Shown: positions 1 through 9,552 of the stretch, in pieces
How positions within the stretch are numbered: position 1 is the first letter of the stretch
Layout of the letters: each line of letters starts with the position of its first letter
Assembly: GCF_002896965.1 (NCBI RefSeq)
Contig: NZ_LYMM01000002.1
Location: forward strand, 124,001-188,000
Source: Novosphingobium guangzhouense
Lineage (GTDB): Bacteria; Pseudomonadota; Alphaproteobacteria; Sphingomonadales; Sphingomonadaceae
DNA length: 64,000 bases
Reading direction: 5' to 3'
Program-made: the position numbers and the translations under genes
Notes under the pieces: model-generated
What the model was told of the DNA's origin: nothing
Databases searched by the model: none
The model's input: the letters and a program-made list of their open reading frames with translations, nothing else

Positions 1-627
1 GACTATATGCTGCCCACGATCTTCGACGTGCCGGATTTCGAGTATCTCCACGCTAGCACGCCCTCGCAGACGATCGGCGGAATGCGCGGGGTGGGAGAGG
101 GCGGCTGCATCATCGGCCCGCCGACGCTGGTGAACGCCATCGCCGATGCGCTTAGTCCGTTCGGGGAGATCGACGAACTGGTGCTGCCGCTGACGCCCGC
201 GCGCATACTTGACGTGATTGAGCAGCGCGATGTTTCCGGCCGACACGCCGGTCCAAAGGCGGCTCCTGTGGTCGAGGACGCGGCGCCGATCGACGTTGTA
301 CCCGAAGCTCCGGTTTCCAGCATCGACGGCGGTATCGAAGGCGACTGGGCCATGGTGCTCAAGACGCCGATGGGGCCGCAGGAGATGGTGGCGCACTTCG
401 ATTGCGATGGCGATGCGGTGTCCGGCTATCTCGAAGCGCCGGAGGGGCGGCAGGACTACGCGGGCGGCGTGCTGAGCGGCAATCAGCTGAAGTTCGAGAT
501 GAAAGTCGAAAAGCCGATGAAGATCACCCTGAAATACGATCTGGTCTTCGCCGGGGATACCGTGTCGGGCAAGTGCAAGATGGGTATGTTCGGCTCTGCG
601 AAAGTGACGGGTGCCAGGGTGAAATGA
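1..627 (+). CDS. Molybdopterin-binding xanthine dehydrogenase/CoxL-family large subunit, C-terminal end (partial)
   Basis: The reading frame is already open at base 1, so only the last 208 residues are present. The first ~60 residues carry the end of the molybdenum-hydroxylase large subunit, including the motif GVGEGG followed by a helix of the type PTLVNAIADALSPFG, which is typical of CoxL/XdhB proteins. In this family the subunit binds the Mo-cytosine-dinucleotide cofactor and oxidises the substrate together with FAD and 2Fe-2S partners, which would lie upstream of the window. After a Pro/Ala-rich linker comes a ~95-residue beta-rich extension (about residues 110-208), with alternating hydrophobic strands and a KMGMFG motif. 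Classical members do not have it. The substrate cannot be read from the fragment. Confidence 0.8.
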   Translation, partial: DYMLPTIFDVPDFEYLHASTPSQTIGGMRGVGEGGCIIGPPTLVNAIADALSPFGEIDELVLPLTPARILDVIEQRDVSGRHAGPKAAPVVEDAAPIDVVPEAPVSSIDGGIEGDWAMVLKTPMGPQEMVAHFDCDGDAVSGYLEAPEGRQDYAGGVLSGNQLKFEMKVEKPMKITLKYDLVFAGDTVSGKCKMGMFGSAKVTGARVK

Positions 628-642
628 ACGTGGGCAGGGCCT

Positions 643-1512
643 CTACTTCACCTTGTAGCGCGCGTAGACCGGCGGGGCAGCTCCCGTTCCGTCGCGGGAG
701 GAGGGCGGGAACCGGCCCGCGATATCGGTGATCCCGTATTCGCGCCCCAGTTCCGCGCCGATCACGGTGCGTCCGTTGTGCCGCATCATCTCCGGGTCGT
801 TCCACAGCGCCCAGGCGAGATGGCCGGTATAACCCGCCGATTCCAGTGTGCCTTCCAGATGGGCGAAGCGTTCGGGCATCTGTTCCATCATCTGCATCAG
901 CCGTTCCGTGGTGAGCGAGCCCATCCAGACCGACACCGCCGCCACGTTCGCGCCCGCATCCGCAAAGTCCACGCCCATGTCGAAGGCCATCTTGTCCAGC
1001 CCGGCCTTGTGTGCGCCATACGCGGGGCCGAAGCAGTAGTGCATCGACCCCGGAGAGGATGTGAACAGCACCAGCCCCTTGTCCTGCCGAACCATGTGCT
1101 GCGCGGCGTGCCAGCTGGTGACGAAGCCGCTGCGCACTCCGATGTTGATCATGTTGCCGATCTCCACCGGCTTTTCCCAGAACTGGCCGGGGGCGGAAAG
1201 ACTGTCGAGCACCGCGCAGGCATTGTTGACGAGGATATCGATCCGGCCCTGCTCTGCCATCACCTGTTCGATCAGGGCGGCGACTTGCGCGTCATCGCCG
1301 CTGTCGCAGGCGACGGCGATTCCCTTGCCGCCCGCCTCGGTCACTTCACGCGCGGTGGCGTGGATGGTGCCGGGTATCGAGGCGTCGCCTTCTTTCTGCG
1401 AGCGGCCGGTGACGTAGACCGTGCAGCCGTGCGATCCCAGCGCGGCGGCAATGCCGCGCCCGGCTCCGCGGCTGGCGCCGGTCACGATCGCTACGGGTTT
1501 ACGGTCGGCCAT
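643..1512 (-). CDS. SDR family NAD(P)-dependent oxidoreductase
   Basis: A 289-residue classical short-chain dehydrogenase. The N-terminus has the Rossmann motif TGASRGAGRG (about residues 12-21), then the structural NNA motif (LVNNACAV). The catalytic set is intact: a serine pair (TSSP) followed at the expected spacing by YGAHK (Tyr-x-x-x-Lys). The protein is somewhat longer than the usual 250 residues, with an extended C-terminal segment. It starts at an ATG preceded by AGGGAGAGA-type sequence. It points toward the preceding molybdenum-hydroxylase gene and is separated from it by only 15 bases. The substrate is unknown. Confidence 0.88.
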   Translation of the reverse strand: MADRKPVAIVTGASRGAGRGIAAALGSHGCTVYVTGRSQKEGDASIPGTIHATAREVTEAGGKGIAVACDSGDDAQVAALIEQVMAEQGRIDILVNNACAVLDSLSAPGQFWEKPVEIGNMINIGVRSGFVTSWHAAQHMVRQDKGLVLFTSSPGSMHYCFGPAYGAHKAGLDKMAFDMGVDFADAGANVAAVSVWMGSLTTERLMQMMEQMPERFAHLEGTLESAGYTGHLAWALWNDPEMMRHNGRTVIGAELGREYGITDIAGRFPPSSRDGTGAAPPVYARYKVK

Positions 1513-1593
1513 TGGTTCTCTCTCCCTGCGTGGGCACCCTGATGAGGCTCCCGCAGGCGGTCAACGCGGCCGCGCGCATCACCGTCCAGGCGA

Positions 1594-2064
1594 TCAGCTG
1601 CTTACGTCCTTGACCGTTTCCATCGCCACGAACGTGGATGTGCTGGCGACGTGCGGCAGGCTGGAGATCTTTTCGCCCAGCACCACGCGATAGCGGCGGA
1701 TATCGGCGGTGCGCACCTTGAGCAAATAGTCGAAGCTGCTGGCGATCATGTGGCATTCCTCCACTTCGGGAATGCGGCGCACGGCGCGGTTGAATTCGGT
1801 CAGCGCGCTTTCGCGGGTGTCCGACAGCTTGACCTCCGCGAAGGCGACATGGTCCAGCCCCAGGCTGGCGGGGTCGACCACGGCGCGAAAGCCGCGGATG
1901 ACGCCGCTTTCGACAAGGCGCCGCAAGCGCACCTGGCACGGCGTTTTCGACATGCCGACCGCTTTGGCAAGGTCGGTCACGGTGATCCGGCCATCGGCGC
2001 GCAGAATTGCGATAATCTTGCGGTCAAGTTCGTCCAGTTCGACCGTTTGGCTGGGCTTTGCCAT
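1594..2064 (-). CDS. putR: Lrp/AsnC family transcriptional regulator, probable PutR activator of putA
   Basis: A 156-residue Lrp/AsnC protein. It has an N-terminal winged helix-turn-helix (LDELDRKIIAILRADGRIT, then DLAKAVGMSKTPCQVRLRRL) and a C-terminal RAM ligand-binding domain with the pattern EVEECHMIASSFDYLLKVR. I chose the ATG giving MAKPSQTVELDELD. A further 36 in-frame codons upstream look unlike protein and run into the putA promoter. It is divergent from putA with about 98 bases between the starts. This is the standard layout of the alphaproteobacterial proline-responsive regulator PutR. The role is inferred from family plus context. Confidence 0.87.
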   Translation of the reverse strand: MAKPSQTVELDELDRKIIAILRADGRITVTDLAKAVGMSKTPCQVRLRRLVESGVIRGFRAVVDPASLGLDHVAFAEVKLSDTRESALTEFNRAVRRIPEVEECHMIASSFDYLLKVRTADIRRYRVVLGEKISSLPHVASTSTFVAMETVKDVSS

Positions 2065-2162
2065 TCTATATGCCTTCAAGGGTGCGAAGAATAAGTCGGA
2101 ATGGATCGTCCCGTGCCTCTGAAAAGGCAGAACGACAAGCGGAAATCGGATAGCATCGGCGG

Positions 2163-5100
2163 ATGAGCACATCTCCCTTCGCCCAGTTCTCGCCCGCCGT
2201 CGGCCCGATGACCCCGCTGCGCCGCGCCATTGCCGACGCCCGCCGCCGTGACGAGGCGGAATGCCTTGCCCCGCTGCTGGATGCCGCGACGCTGGATGCG
2301 AATCTCAAGGCGAAGGTACGTGAAACGGCGACGGCGCTGGTCACCACGCTGCGCGCCAATCACAAGGGCACCGGGGTAGAGGGGCTGGTGCAGGAATATG
2401 CGCTGTCCAGTCAGGAAGGCGTGGCGCTGATGTGCCTTGCCGAAGCACTGTTGCGCATCCCCGACCATGCCACCCGTGACGCACTGATCCGGGACAAGAT
2501 CGCCGACGGCGACTGGAGCGCGCATCTGGGCGGCGGCAAGTCGCTGTTCGTCAATGCCGCGACGTGGGGGCTGGTGGTGACCGGCAAGCTGGTCGGATCG
2601 GTGGACGACAAGGGCCTTGGCGCCGCGCTGACCCGTCTGGTGGCGCGCGCGGGCGAACCGGTGATCCGGCGCGGCGTGGACCTTGCCATGCGCATGATGG
2701 GCGAACAGTTCGTTACCGGCGAAACGATCGACGAAGCCGTGAAGCGCGCCCGCGAACTGGAGGCCAAGGGTTTTCGCTACAGCTACGACATGCTGGGCGA
2801 AGCCGCGACGACCGCCGCCGATGCGCGCCGGTACTACGCCGATTACGAAAACGCGATCCACGCCATCGGCAAGGCGTCCGCCGGCAAGGGTATCTATGAA
2901 GGCCCCGGCATCTCGATCAAGCTTTCGGCCCTGCACCCGCGCTATTCGCGTGCGCAGGCCAGCCGGGTGATGGGCGAACTGGTGCCTGCGGTGAAGGCGC
3001 TGGCGCTGATGGCCAAGGGCTATGACATCGGGTTCAACATCGACGCGGAAGAGGCCGACCGGCTTGAACTCTCGCTCGACCTGCTCGAAAGCCTGGCGCT
3101 CGATCCCGATCTGGCGGGCTGGAACGGGCTTGGCTTCGTGATCCAGGCCTATGGCAAGCGCTGCCCCTTCGTGATCGACTGGATCGTCGATCTGGCTCGC
3201 CGCGCCGGTCGCCGGATCATGGTGCGGCTGGTGAAGGGCGCTTATTGGGACGCCGAGATCAAGCGCGCCCAGGTGGACGGCCTTGCCGATTTCCCGGTCT
3301 ATACCCGCAAGGTCCACACCGACGTCGCCTATGTCGCCTGCGCGAAGAAGCTGCTGGCTGCGCCCGACGCGGTGTTCCCGCAGTTCGCCACGCATAACGC
3401 GCAGTCGCTGGCGACGATTTACCAACTGGCCCCGACCATTCTGGGAACCGACTTCGCGCCGGGCCAGTACGAATTCCAGTGCCTGCACGGCATGGGAGAG
3501 CCGCTCTATTCGCAGGTCGTCGGCAAGGACAAGCTGGACCGCCCCTGCCGCATCTATGCGCCGGTGGGTACGCATGAAACGCTGCTGGCCTATCTTGTGC
3601 GCCGCCTGCTGGAAAACGGCGCCAATTCCTCTTTCGTCAACCGGATCGCTGACCCCGCGATTCCGGTGGCCTCCATGGTAGCGGACCCGGTAGAGACGGT
3701 CCGCGCCATGGCAGTTCAAGGAGCCCGGCCGGGCGCGCGGCATGATCTGATCGCCGGCCCTTCCGCGCTCTACCCCAACCGCCGTAACTCGGACGGCATC
3801 GACCTGACTGACGAGATCGCGCTTGAAGCGCTGGCGCAGACGCTGGAAGCCTCGGCCGCGATTCAGTGGCGCGCGGAACCGGAAGGCGGGACGGGTGAGG
3901 GCAGGCCGGTGCGCAACCCGGCCGATCATGACGATATCGTGGGCACCGTGGTCGAACTGGCAGCCGAACATGCCGCTGCCGCCGTGGCGCGCGCCGCTGC
4001 GTCGAACTGGAGCACGACCCCGGTGGCCGAGCGCGCCGCGATGCTCGAACGCGCGGCGGATGCGATGCAGGAACGGATCGGTTCGCTGATGGGGCTGGCG
4101 ATGCGCGAGGCCGGAAAGTCGGCTCCGAACGCCATTGCCGAAGTGCGTGAAGCGATCGACTTCCTCCGGTACTATGCGCAGCAGGCTCGGGACACGTTCG
4201 GTGCCGCTCAGGTGCCGCTGGGTGCCGTTGTGTGCATCTCTCCGTGGAACTTCCCGCTGGCGATCTTCACCGGACAGGTCGCTGCTGCGCTGGTTGCGGG
4301 CAACCCGGTGCTTGCCAAGCCGGCCGAGGAAACCTCGCTGATCGCGGCCGAAGCGGTGCGCATCCTTCACGAAGCGGGCGTCCCCGCCGACGCACTGCAG
4401 TTCATGCCCGGCGCCGGAGAGCTGGGCGCCGCACTGGTTGCCGCGCGTGAAACCGCAGCGGTGATGTTCACCGGCTCCACCGAAGTCGCGCGCCTGATCC
4501 AGCGCCAGCTTTCGGGCCGTCTATCGTCCGAAAACCGCCCGATCCCGCTGATTGCCGAGACGGGCGGCCAGAACGCGATGATCGTCGACAGTTCCGCGCT
4601 GGCCGAACAGGTGGTGGCCGATGTCATCGCCTCGGCCTTCGACAGCGCCGGCCAGCGCTGTTCCGCACTGCGCGTGCTGTGCCTGCAGGAAGACGTCGCC
4701 GACCGTACGTTGACCATGCTCAAGGGCGCGCTGGCGGAGCTGACGGTGGGCAACCCCGCACGCCTTGCCATCGACATTGGCCCCGTGATCACCGCAGAAG
4801 CGCAGGCCAACATCGAACGCCACGTCGATGCCATGCGCGCGAAAGGCTGCGGCGTCGAACAACTGGCGCTGGGCGCGGGCACGCAGAACGGCGCCTTCGT
4901 TGCGCCCACGATCATCGAGATCGCCGGGATCGACCAGCTGGAGCGCGAAGTCTTCGGCCCTGTGCTGCATGTCGTGCGGTTCCGCCGCGACGACCTTGGC
5001 AAGCTGGTGGAAAGCATTAACGCCACCGGCTATGGCCTGACGTTCGGCCTGCATACCCGCCTTGACGAGACGGTGGCGCGGGTGACGGGCGCCGTTCGCG

Positions 5101-5786
5101 CAGGGAACCTGTACGTCAATCGCAACACCATCGGCGCGATCGTGGGCGTGCAGCCCTTCGGCGGGCGGGGCCTTTCGGGCACGGGGCCCAAGGCGGGCGG
5201 ACCGCTCTATCTGGGCCGCCTGACGCAGCAGGCCCCCGCCGTGCTGGCACAGGGCAAGGCGCCCGCCGTGCTTGCGACTTTCATCGATTGGCTGGAAAGC
5301 AGGGGCGAACCCGCCGCAGCCGCCTCTGCCCGCGCATTGGGACAGGCATCGTCGCTCGGTTTGGAGAGCGTGCTGCCGGGGCCGGTGGGTGAAAGCAACA
5401 TCTACGCGCTTCACCCCCGCGGGCGCATTCTTCTGCGGCCTGCCACGTCTGAGGGGCTGCTCGGCCAGATGGCGGCGGTTCTGGCGACCGGCAACCGGGG
5501 CACCGTGGAAGGGGTGAAATTGCCGGATGGCCTGCCCACCGAAATCGCGGCCTGTTTCGCGCCGGACAAGGAGGAACCATTCGCCGCGTGCATCGTCGAA
5601 GGGGACGCGCAGGCGGTGCTGCGCGCCTGCGACTCGGTGGCCGATATGCCGGGACCGATCGTGCCGGTTCATGTCTGGGATGAGCGGGGAATTGGGCCGA
5701 ACGGGGCATGGCTGTTGGAAGAAGTCTCGACTTCCATCAACACCACGGCAGCAGGCGGCAATGCCAGCCTGATGATGATCGGCTGA
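2163..5786 (+). CDS. putA: Bifunctional proline dehydrogenase / L-glutamate gamma-semialdehyde dehydrogenase
   Basis: A 1207-residue PutA that oxidises proline to glutamate in two steps with substrate channelling. The FAD-dependent proline dehydrogenase barrel shows [30 protein letters not shown] and [24 protein letters not shown]. The aldehyde dehydrogenase half has the NAD-binding segment [13 protein letters not shown], the glutamate motif [11 protein letters not shown] and the nucleophile Cys833 in AGQRCSALR. About 200 residues follow as a C-terminal domain. There is no N-terminal ribbon-helix-helix DNA-binding domain, so it resembles the non-regulatory long (type B) PutA. Regulation is therefore probably by the divergent Lrp-type gene. 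Confidence 0.97.
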   Translation: MSTSPFAQFSPAVGPMTPLRRAIADARRRDEAECLAPLLDAATLDANLKAKVRETATALVTTLRANHKGTGVEGLVQEYALSSQEGVALMCLAEALLRIPDHATRDALIRDKIADGDWSAHLGGGKSLFVNAATWGLVVTGKLVGSVDDKGLGAALTRLVARAGEPVIRRGVDLAMRMMGEQFVTGETIDEAVKRARELEAKGFRYSYDMLGEAATTAADARRYYADYENAIHAIGKASAGKGIYEGPGISIKLSALHPRYSRAQASRVMGELVPAVKALALMAKGYDIGFNIDAEEADRLELSLDLLESLALDPDLAGWNGLGFVIQAYGKRCPFVIDWIVDLARRAGRRIMVRLVKGAYWDAEIKRAQVDGLADFPVYTRKVHTDVAYVACAKKLLAAPDAVFPQFATHNAQSLATIYQLAPTILGTDFAPGQYEFQCLHGMGEPLYSQVVGKDKLDRPCRIYAPVGTHETLLAYLVRRLLENGANSSFVNRIADPAIPVASMVADPVETVRAMAVQGARPGARHDLIAGPSALYPNRRNSDGIDLTDEIALEALAQTLEASAAIQWRAEPEGGTGEGRPVRNPADHDDIVGTVVELAAEHAAAAVARAAASNWSTTPVAERAAMLERAADAMQERIGSLMGLAMREAGKSAPNAIAEVREAIDFLRYYAQQARDTFGAAQVPLGAVVCISPWNFPLAIFTGQVAAALVAGNPVLAKPAEETSLIAAEAVRILHEAGVPADALQFMPGAGELGAALVAARETAAVMFTGSTEVARLIQRQLSGRLSSENRPIPLIAETGGQNAMIVDSSALAEQVVADVIASAFDSAGQRCSALRVLCLQEDVADRTLTMLKGALAELTVGNPARLAIDIGPVITAEAQANIERHVDAMRAKGCGVEQLALGAGTQNGAFVAPTIIEIAGIDQLEREVFGPVLHVVRFRRDDLGKLVESINATGYGLTFGLHTRLDETVARVTGAVRAGNLYVNRNTIGAIVGVQPFGGRGLSGTGPKAGGPLYLGRLTQQAPAVLAQGKAPAVLATFIDWLESRGEPAAAASARALGQASSLGLESVLPGPVGESNIYALHPRGRILLRPATSEGLLGQMAAVLATGNRGTVEGVKLPDGLPTEIAACFAPDKEEPFAACIVEGDAQAVLRACDSVADMPGPIVPVHVWDERGIGPNGAWLLEEVSTSINTTAAGGNASLMMIG

Positions 5787-5810
5787 CAACCCTTTGTGAA
5801 AACACGTAAT

Positions 5811-5840
5811 CCGAAGCCGCTTTGGGCGGCTTCGGCTCGT
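5811..5840 (+). terminator. Stem-loop downstream of putA
   Basis: A perfect 10-bp stem (CCGAAGCCGC pairing with GCGGCTTCGG) with a 5-base loop lies 25 bases after the putA stop. The following sequence (CTCGTGTTGT) has only a weak T run, so the efficiency of termination is uncertain. Confidence 0.5.
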
Positions 5841-5955
5841 GTTGTCGCAAATGGGCAACATTCAGCCGGAATCCGCGAAACCAGCGTTCGAGTCGATGAT
5901 TAGGCTCGTTACGACCACACCGCATTCGATTACAATGCAGGCGGGAGTAGGACAT

Positions 5956-6492
5956 ATGGGCAGACTGATCGTCGATGCCGCCTCCAGCCTTGACGGGTTC
6001 TGGGCGGATGCTCGCGGACGAAGCGTGCTGGGCGCGGGCGACCTTCATGGGTCGGGCCTGTCCGGAAAGCTGAACAGCGTGTTCGGCGCGGTGGTAATGA
6101 GCCGCCGTTCCTTTGAACAATCCGACGATATCGGATGGATCGCCGATGCCTATTCGGGCAAGGCGCCGGTATTCGTCGTCACCGATGCGCCGCTGCGCAT
6201 TCCGGCGCGCGGGGACTTCCACTTCCTGCCTACATATGCCGATGCCTTCGCCGCCGCCCAGCAAGCGGCGGGAGACGCCGCCGTACTTGTCGTGGGAGAG
6301 GCAGGAGCTGTGCGCGCCGCGCTGCGATCAGGCGAGGCTGACGAGATCTGGCTACGCCTCATGTCGCGCACGCTGGGCAAAGGGTCCGCCGTGTTCGAAG
6401 ACGGCATCCCGGTAGAGAATTACTTCGTGTCCGAACTCGATACCACCGCAGACGCCGTCCACATGCACCTTGAGCGCAAGCTGGACGCCTGA
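5956..6492 (+). CDS. Dihydrofolate reductase / RibD C-terminal-domain family protein
   Basis: A 178-residue protein starting MGRLIVDAASSLDGFWAD, the classic first strand of the RibD_C/DHFR-like family. The start at 5956 is preceded by GGGAG at good spacing. An upstream in-frame ATG (5839) would add 39 residues unlike the family. Other family marks are VVMSRRSFEQ (equivalent of the GRxTFE segment), PVFVVTDAPL, and a C-terminal strand pair. Members reduce pterins, flavin precursors or other NADPH-dependent substrates, and the actual substrate here is unknown. It is convergent with the MFS gene and 35 bases from it. Confidence 0.8.
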   Translation: MGRLIVDAASSLDGFWADARGRSVLGAGDLHGSGLSGKLNSVFGAVVMSRRSFEQSDDIGWIADAYSGKAPVFVVTDAPLRIPARGDFHFLPTYADAFAAAQQAAGDAAVLVVGEAGAVRAALRSGEADEIWLRLMSRTLGKGSAVFEDGIPVENYFVSELDTTADAVHMHLERKLDA

Positions 6493-6527
6493 TCATCCAC
6501 TGATCCTCAGGCGCCCTTTTGCGGCTT

Positions 6528-7757
6528 TCAGGCGGGGCAGGCTTCCATCGTCTCGCGCTTGTGCAGCGAGACGGTAAGCAGAAACACCGCAAGGCCGCCC
6601 AGCGCCAGGCAGGCACCGATCCAGCCGGTCGACGTCAGGCCATAGCCTGCCGCGATGGCCATGCCGCCCAGCCATGGGCCGATGGCGTTGGCGGTGTTGA
6701 AGGCGCTGTGATGCGCGGCGGCGGCCAGTGCCTGTGCATCGCCGGCAACGTCCATCAGGCGCGTCTGCAGGATCGTGCCAAGGCCGCCGCTGAATCCGAT
6801 CAGCAGCACCACGATGCACAGCGTCCAGATGTTGCCCGCCATGATCGAAAACAGTGCCAGCGAAGCCGCGCTGAACAGCAGCGCGCAGATCGCGGCCTTC
6901 GTCTGTGCGCGGTCGGCAACCCAGGCCCAGAACAGGTTGCCCACGGTCATGCCGACGCCGAAAACCGCAAGCACGGCGGGAACCAGCGCTTCCGAAACAT
7001 GCGTAACCTCGATCATGGTCGAAGCGACATATGTGTAGACGCAAAACAGGCCGCCGAAGCCGATCGCGCCGGTCAGCAGCGTAAGGAGCACCTGCGGACG
7101 ACGCAGCGCGCCCAGTTCGCGCAAGGGGCTGGCGCTTTCGTCGGCAGGCTGGTGCGGGGCGTAGAGCGCGACGAGGGCCATCGTCACGATCGCAAGGCCG
7201 GACACGACCGCGAAGCCGCTGCGCCAGCCAAGCGCCTGTCCCAGCCAGTTCGCGGCAGGCACACCGATGATCGTGGCGACCGTCAGGCCCGACATCACCA
7301 TGGCTACCGACTGCGCGCGCTTGTTGGCGGGCACCATCGATGCTGCGACGAGCGCGGCGATGCCGAAGTAGGCGCCATGCGGCAGGCCGCTGACAAAGCG
7401 GCAGAGCAGCAGCAGGTCGTATGTCTTGGCCAGCGCGGAGATGCCGTTGCCGATGGCGAAAAGCGCCATCAGGCCGATCAGCAGCCGGCGGCGCTCGATC
7501 TTTGCGGCCAGCACCGCGATGACCGGCGCGCCGACCACCACGCCCAGCGCATAGGCGCTGATCGCATGGCCTGCCTGCGGTTCCGTCAGGCCCAGATCGC
7601 GGGCGAAGAAGGGGACGAGGCTCATCGCCGCGAATTCGGTGGTGCCAATGGCGAACGCACCCATTGCAAGCGCAAGGATGACGAGCGCGGGGTGAGTCGC
7701 GCGGGTGGGGGCGGAATTGTGCTGAGTCATGTTGCGTTGCAACATAGAAACATTCAA
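6528..7757 (-). CDS. MFS transporter, AraJ/YdhP-type exporter family
   Basis: A 409-residue major facilitator with about 12 hydrophobic helices. The first helix ALAMGAFAIGTTEFAAMSLVPFFARDLGL and the following motif-A-like loop (AAKIERRRLLIGLMAL) are characteristic of the arabinose-efflux/YdhP/PbuE-like drug exporter branch. The start is uncertain: ATGs occur at 7757 and at 7730 (giving MTQHNSAPTR), and neither has a strong ribosome-binding site. The exported compound cannot be deduced. It stands alone between a convergent DHFR-like gene and a divergent HNH gene. Confidence 0.88.
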   Translation of the reverse strand: MNVSMLQRNMTQHNSAPTRATHPALVILALAMGAFAIGTTEFAAMSLVPFFARDLGLTEPQAGHAISAYALGVVVGAPVIAVLAAKIERRRLLIGLMALFAIGNGISALAKTYDLLLLCRFVSGLPHGAYFGIAALVAASMVPANKRAQSVAMVMSGLTVATIIGVPAANWLGQALGWRSGFAVVSGLAIVTMALVALYAPHQPADESASPLRELGALRRPQVLLTLLTGAIGFGGLFCVYTYVASTMIEVTHVSEALVPAVLAVFGVGMTVGNLFWAWVADRAQTKAAICALLFSAASLALFSIMAGNIWTLCIVVLLIGFSGGLGTILQTRLMDVAGDAQALAAAAHHSAFNTANAIGPWLGGMAIAAGYGLTSTGWIGACLALGGLAVFLLTVSLHKRETMEACPA

Positions 7758-7915
7758 TCGATTGGGCTACCCGCCGGGCGGTGCAAATTGCGCAACGTTG
7801 CCGTGAGTATTTCGCATCAGGGACTGCGCGCCGGCGGCGGATATATGCCAGCTCTGGCGTCCTTCGAAGAGCCGCTGTAGGGGCCATGGCGATTTAAGGC
7901 AATTCAGGCAGACCC

Positions 7916-8260
7916 ATGGCCCGCAAGTATTCCAAACACGGCCCCCGCGAGGACCTTTACCGCGACGAGGAAGAAGAAACCCCGGCCGCGCCGGTGCCGT
8001 GCTGGCTATGCGGACGGCCCACGGGCGAAACCATCGTATGGCATCATCCCGTGCCCAAGAGCCGTGGCGGGCGGGACGTGGTGCCGATGCACCCGATCTG
8101 CCAGCAGACGCTGATCGCCAACTTCACCAATTCCGAACTCCAGCGCTACGGCACGGACGTGGATGCCTTGCTGGCTTACCCCAACATTCGCAAGTTCGTG
8201 GACTGGGTGGCGAAGAAAGATCCCGATTTCAACGCCGCCATCACGAAGAAGCAGCGCTGA
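7916..8260 (+). CDS. Small HNH-type zinc-finger protein
   Basis: A 114-residue protein with a charged N-terminus, a CWLCGRP zinc knuckle (one CxxC), then WHHPVPKSRGGRD and PMHPICQQTLIANFTN. This layout (H-H-x-P-x-S-x-G-G, later H-x-x-C-x-x-x-x-x-x-N) matches the beta-beta-alpha HNH fold. The conserved His residues of an HNH nuclease are present, and the second zinc pair is reduced to the cysteine in PICQQ. Such short solitary proteins are common in sphingomonads and their function is unproven. It ends 6 bases before the convergent cysH stop. Confidence 0.65.
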   Translation: MARKYSKHGPREDLYRDEEEETPAAPVPCWLCGRPTGETIVWHHPVPKSRGGRDVVPMHPICQQTLIANFTNSELQRYGTDVDALLAYPNIRKFVDWVAKKDPDFNAAITKKQR

Positions 8261-8266
8261 AACGGA

Positions 8267-9079
8267 TCAGAATACCGGATCGAAGCCGGGGGGCAGTTCG
8301 CTTGCGGGGCCATCATCCTTGCCGGGGACATGGATACCGCATTCGGTCTTGTCCCAGCCCTTCCAGCGGCCAGAACGCGGGTCCTCGCCCGGCGCCACCT
8401 TGCTGGTGCAAGGCATGCAGCCGATCGAGGGATAGCCTTCGGCAACCAGCGGATGAGCGGGAAGCTGGTGTTCCTCGATATAGGCGGCGAGCCGCTCGGC
8501 CGACCAGTCGATCAGCGGGTTGATCTTCAACCGACCCTGCGCGTCCGTCGTGTCGATCTCGAAGCGCGGCAGATGCGAACGGGTCGAGTTCTGGAATGAT
8601 TTGCGACCAGTGAAAGAGGCGTCGTACTGCGCCAGCGCCTTGGCCAGCGGCTTCACCTTGCGGATTTCGCAGCAGCCGTCCGGATCGAACGACCAGCGCA
8701 GTCCGTTTTCGTCCTTCTTCGCGATTTCCGCTTCGTCAGGCGTCAGGTTGATCAGGTTCGTCAGGCCAAGGCGGGCCACCAGCGTATCGCGATAGGCCAG
8801 CGTTTCCGGGAAATGCTTGCCCGTTTCCAGGAACAGCACCGGCACGCCGGGGTCCACGCTGGCGACCAGATGGAGCAGCACCGCGCTTTCCGCGCCGAAG
8901 CTGGAAACGATCGCCACATCGCCCGCCATTCGTTCCTTCAGCAGCGTTTCAAGCATCTCGCTCGTGTCGGTGCCGCGGAACAGGCGGTTGAGACGCACCG
9001 CGTCCGCCTCGGTAAACCGGGCGGAGGTGTCGATGCGGTCCCTGATACGGTCTTCGTTTTCAGTTTCGGTACGGAACAT
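8267..9079 (-). CDS. cysH: Phosphoadenylyl/adenylyl-sulfate reductase
   Basis: A 270-residue CysH with the PP-loop motif VSSFGAESAVLLHL. It has the two cysteine pairs that bind a 4Fe-4S cluster (CC in GCCEIRK and CxxC in GCMPCTSK) and the catalytic C-terminal motif KTECGIH. The CC/CxxC set is the signature of APS-type assimilatory reductases, which reduce adenylyl sulfate to sulfite. I chose the ATG at 9079 (MFRTETENED). The longer frame adds 37 arginine-rich residues that overlap the upstream gene. It is the last gene of the cys operon, 38 bases after DUF934. Confidence 0.95.
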   Translation of the reverse strand: MFRTETENEDRIRDRIDTSARFTEADAVRLNRLFRGTDTSEMLETLLKERMAGDVAIVSSFGAESAVLLHLVASVDPGVPVLFLETGKHFPETLAYRDTLVARLGLTNLINLTPDEAEIAKKDENGLRWSFDPDGCCEIRKVKPLAKALAQYDASFTGRKSFQNSTRSHLPRFEIDTTDAQGRLKINPLIDWSAERLAAYIEEHQLPAHPLVAEGYPSIGCMPCTSKVAPGEDPRSGRWKGWDKTECGIHVPGKDDGPASELPPGFDPVF

Positions 9080-9117
9080 AGGGATATCCCTTCTGGCCCT
9101 TGGACTTGTACGGCCCC

Positions 9118-9552
9118 TCAGGCGGGGTGGCGCTTTGCCCAGATGGCCTGGCGACCGTCGACGACGGTGGCCTGGTACACGTTGTCCCACCGCTCGAAGG
9201 CGTTCTTCGCATCGGTGGGGTTGAGCGCCTTGTCGGGCGCAAAGGCATCGAAGCCGCAGCGGCGCATGTGATGCAGCATGTCGATCACCAGATCGCCCAC
9301 GCCGCGCACTTCGCCGGTGTAACCGGCTTCGCGCAGGATGCGGGCCGCGGAATAGCCGCGCCCGTCAGTCCATGCCGGGAAGTTGACTTCCACCAGCGCC
9401 AGACGGTCAAGGTACGGCAGCAGGGCGCGGGCATCCTCGCCCGGTTCGATGCGTACGGCGGTGGCGTTGGACTGTTCGGAGAACGCGTCCACGGTGACGG
9501 CGGGGTCGTTTACGGCTTCGTCGTCACGGAAGCGGAACTGGACATCAACCAT
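9118..9552 (-). CDS. DUF934 domain-containing protein of the sulfite-reduction operon
   Basis: A 144-residue protein (start MVDVQFRFRDDE) with the DUF934 core: LALVEVNFPAWTDGRGYSAARILRE and GEVRGVGDLVIDMLHHMRRCGFDAF. Families of this type sit next to cysI and cysH in many proteobacteria. They are thought to assist sulfite reduction, but the biochemical role is not established. Its start overlaps the end of cysI by 8 bases, which indicates translational coupling. Confidence 0.88.
   Translation of the reverse strand: MVDVQFRFRDDEAVNDPAVTVDAFSEQSNATAVRIEPGEDARALLPYLDRLALVEVNFPAWTDGRGYSAARILREAGYTGEVRGVGDLVIDMLHHMRRCGFDAFAPDKALNPTDAKNAFERWDNVYQATVVDGRQAIWAKRHPA

Noticed and set aside
2076..4370. 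A 764-codon open frame on the minus strand opposite putA
   Set aside because: It is antisense to a certain putA gene. Long antisense frames are common at this GC content, and its composition is rich in His, Arg and Gln.
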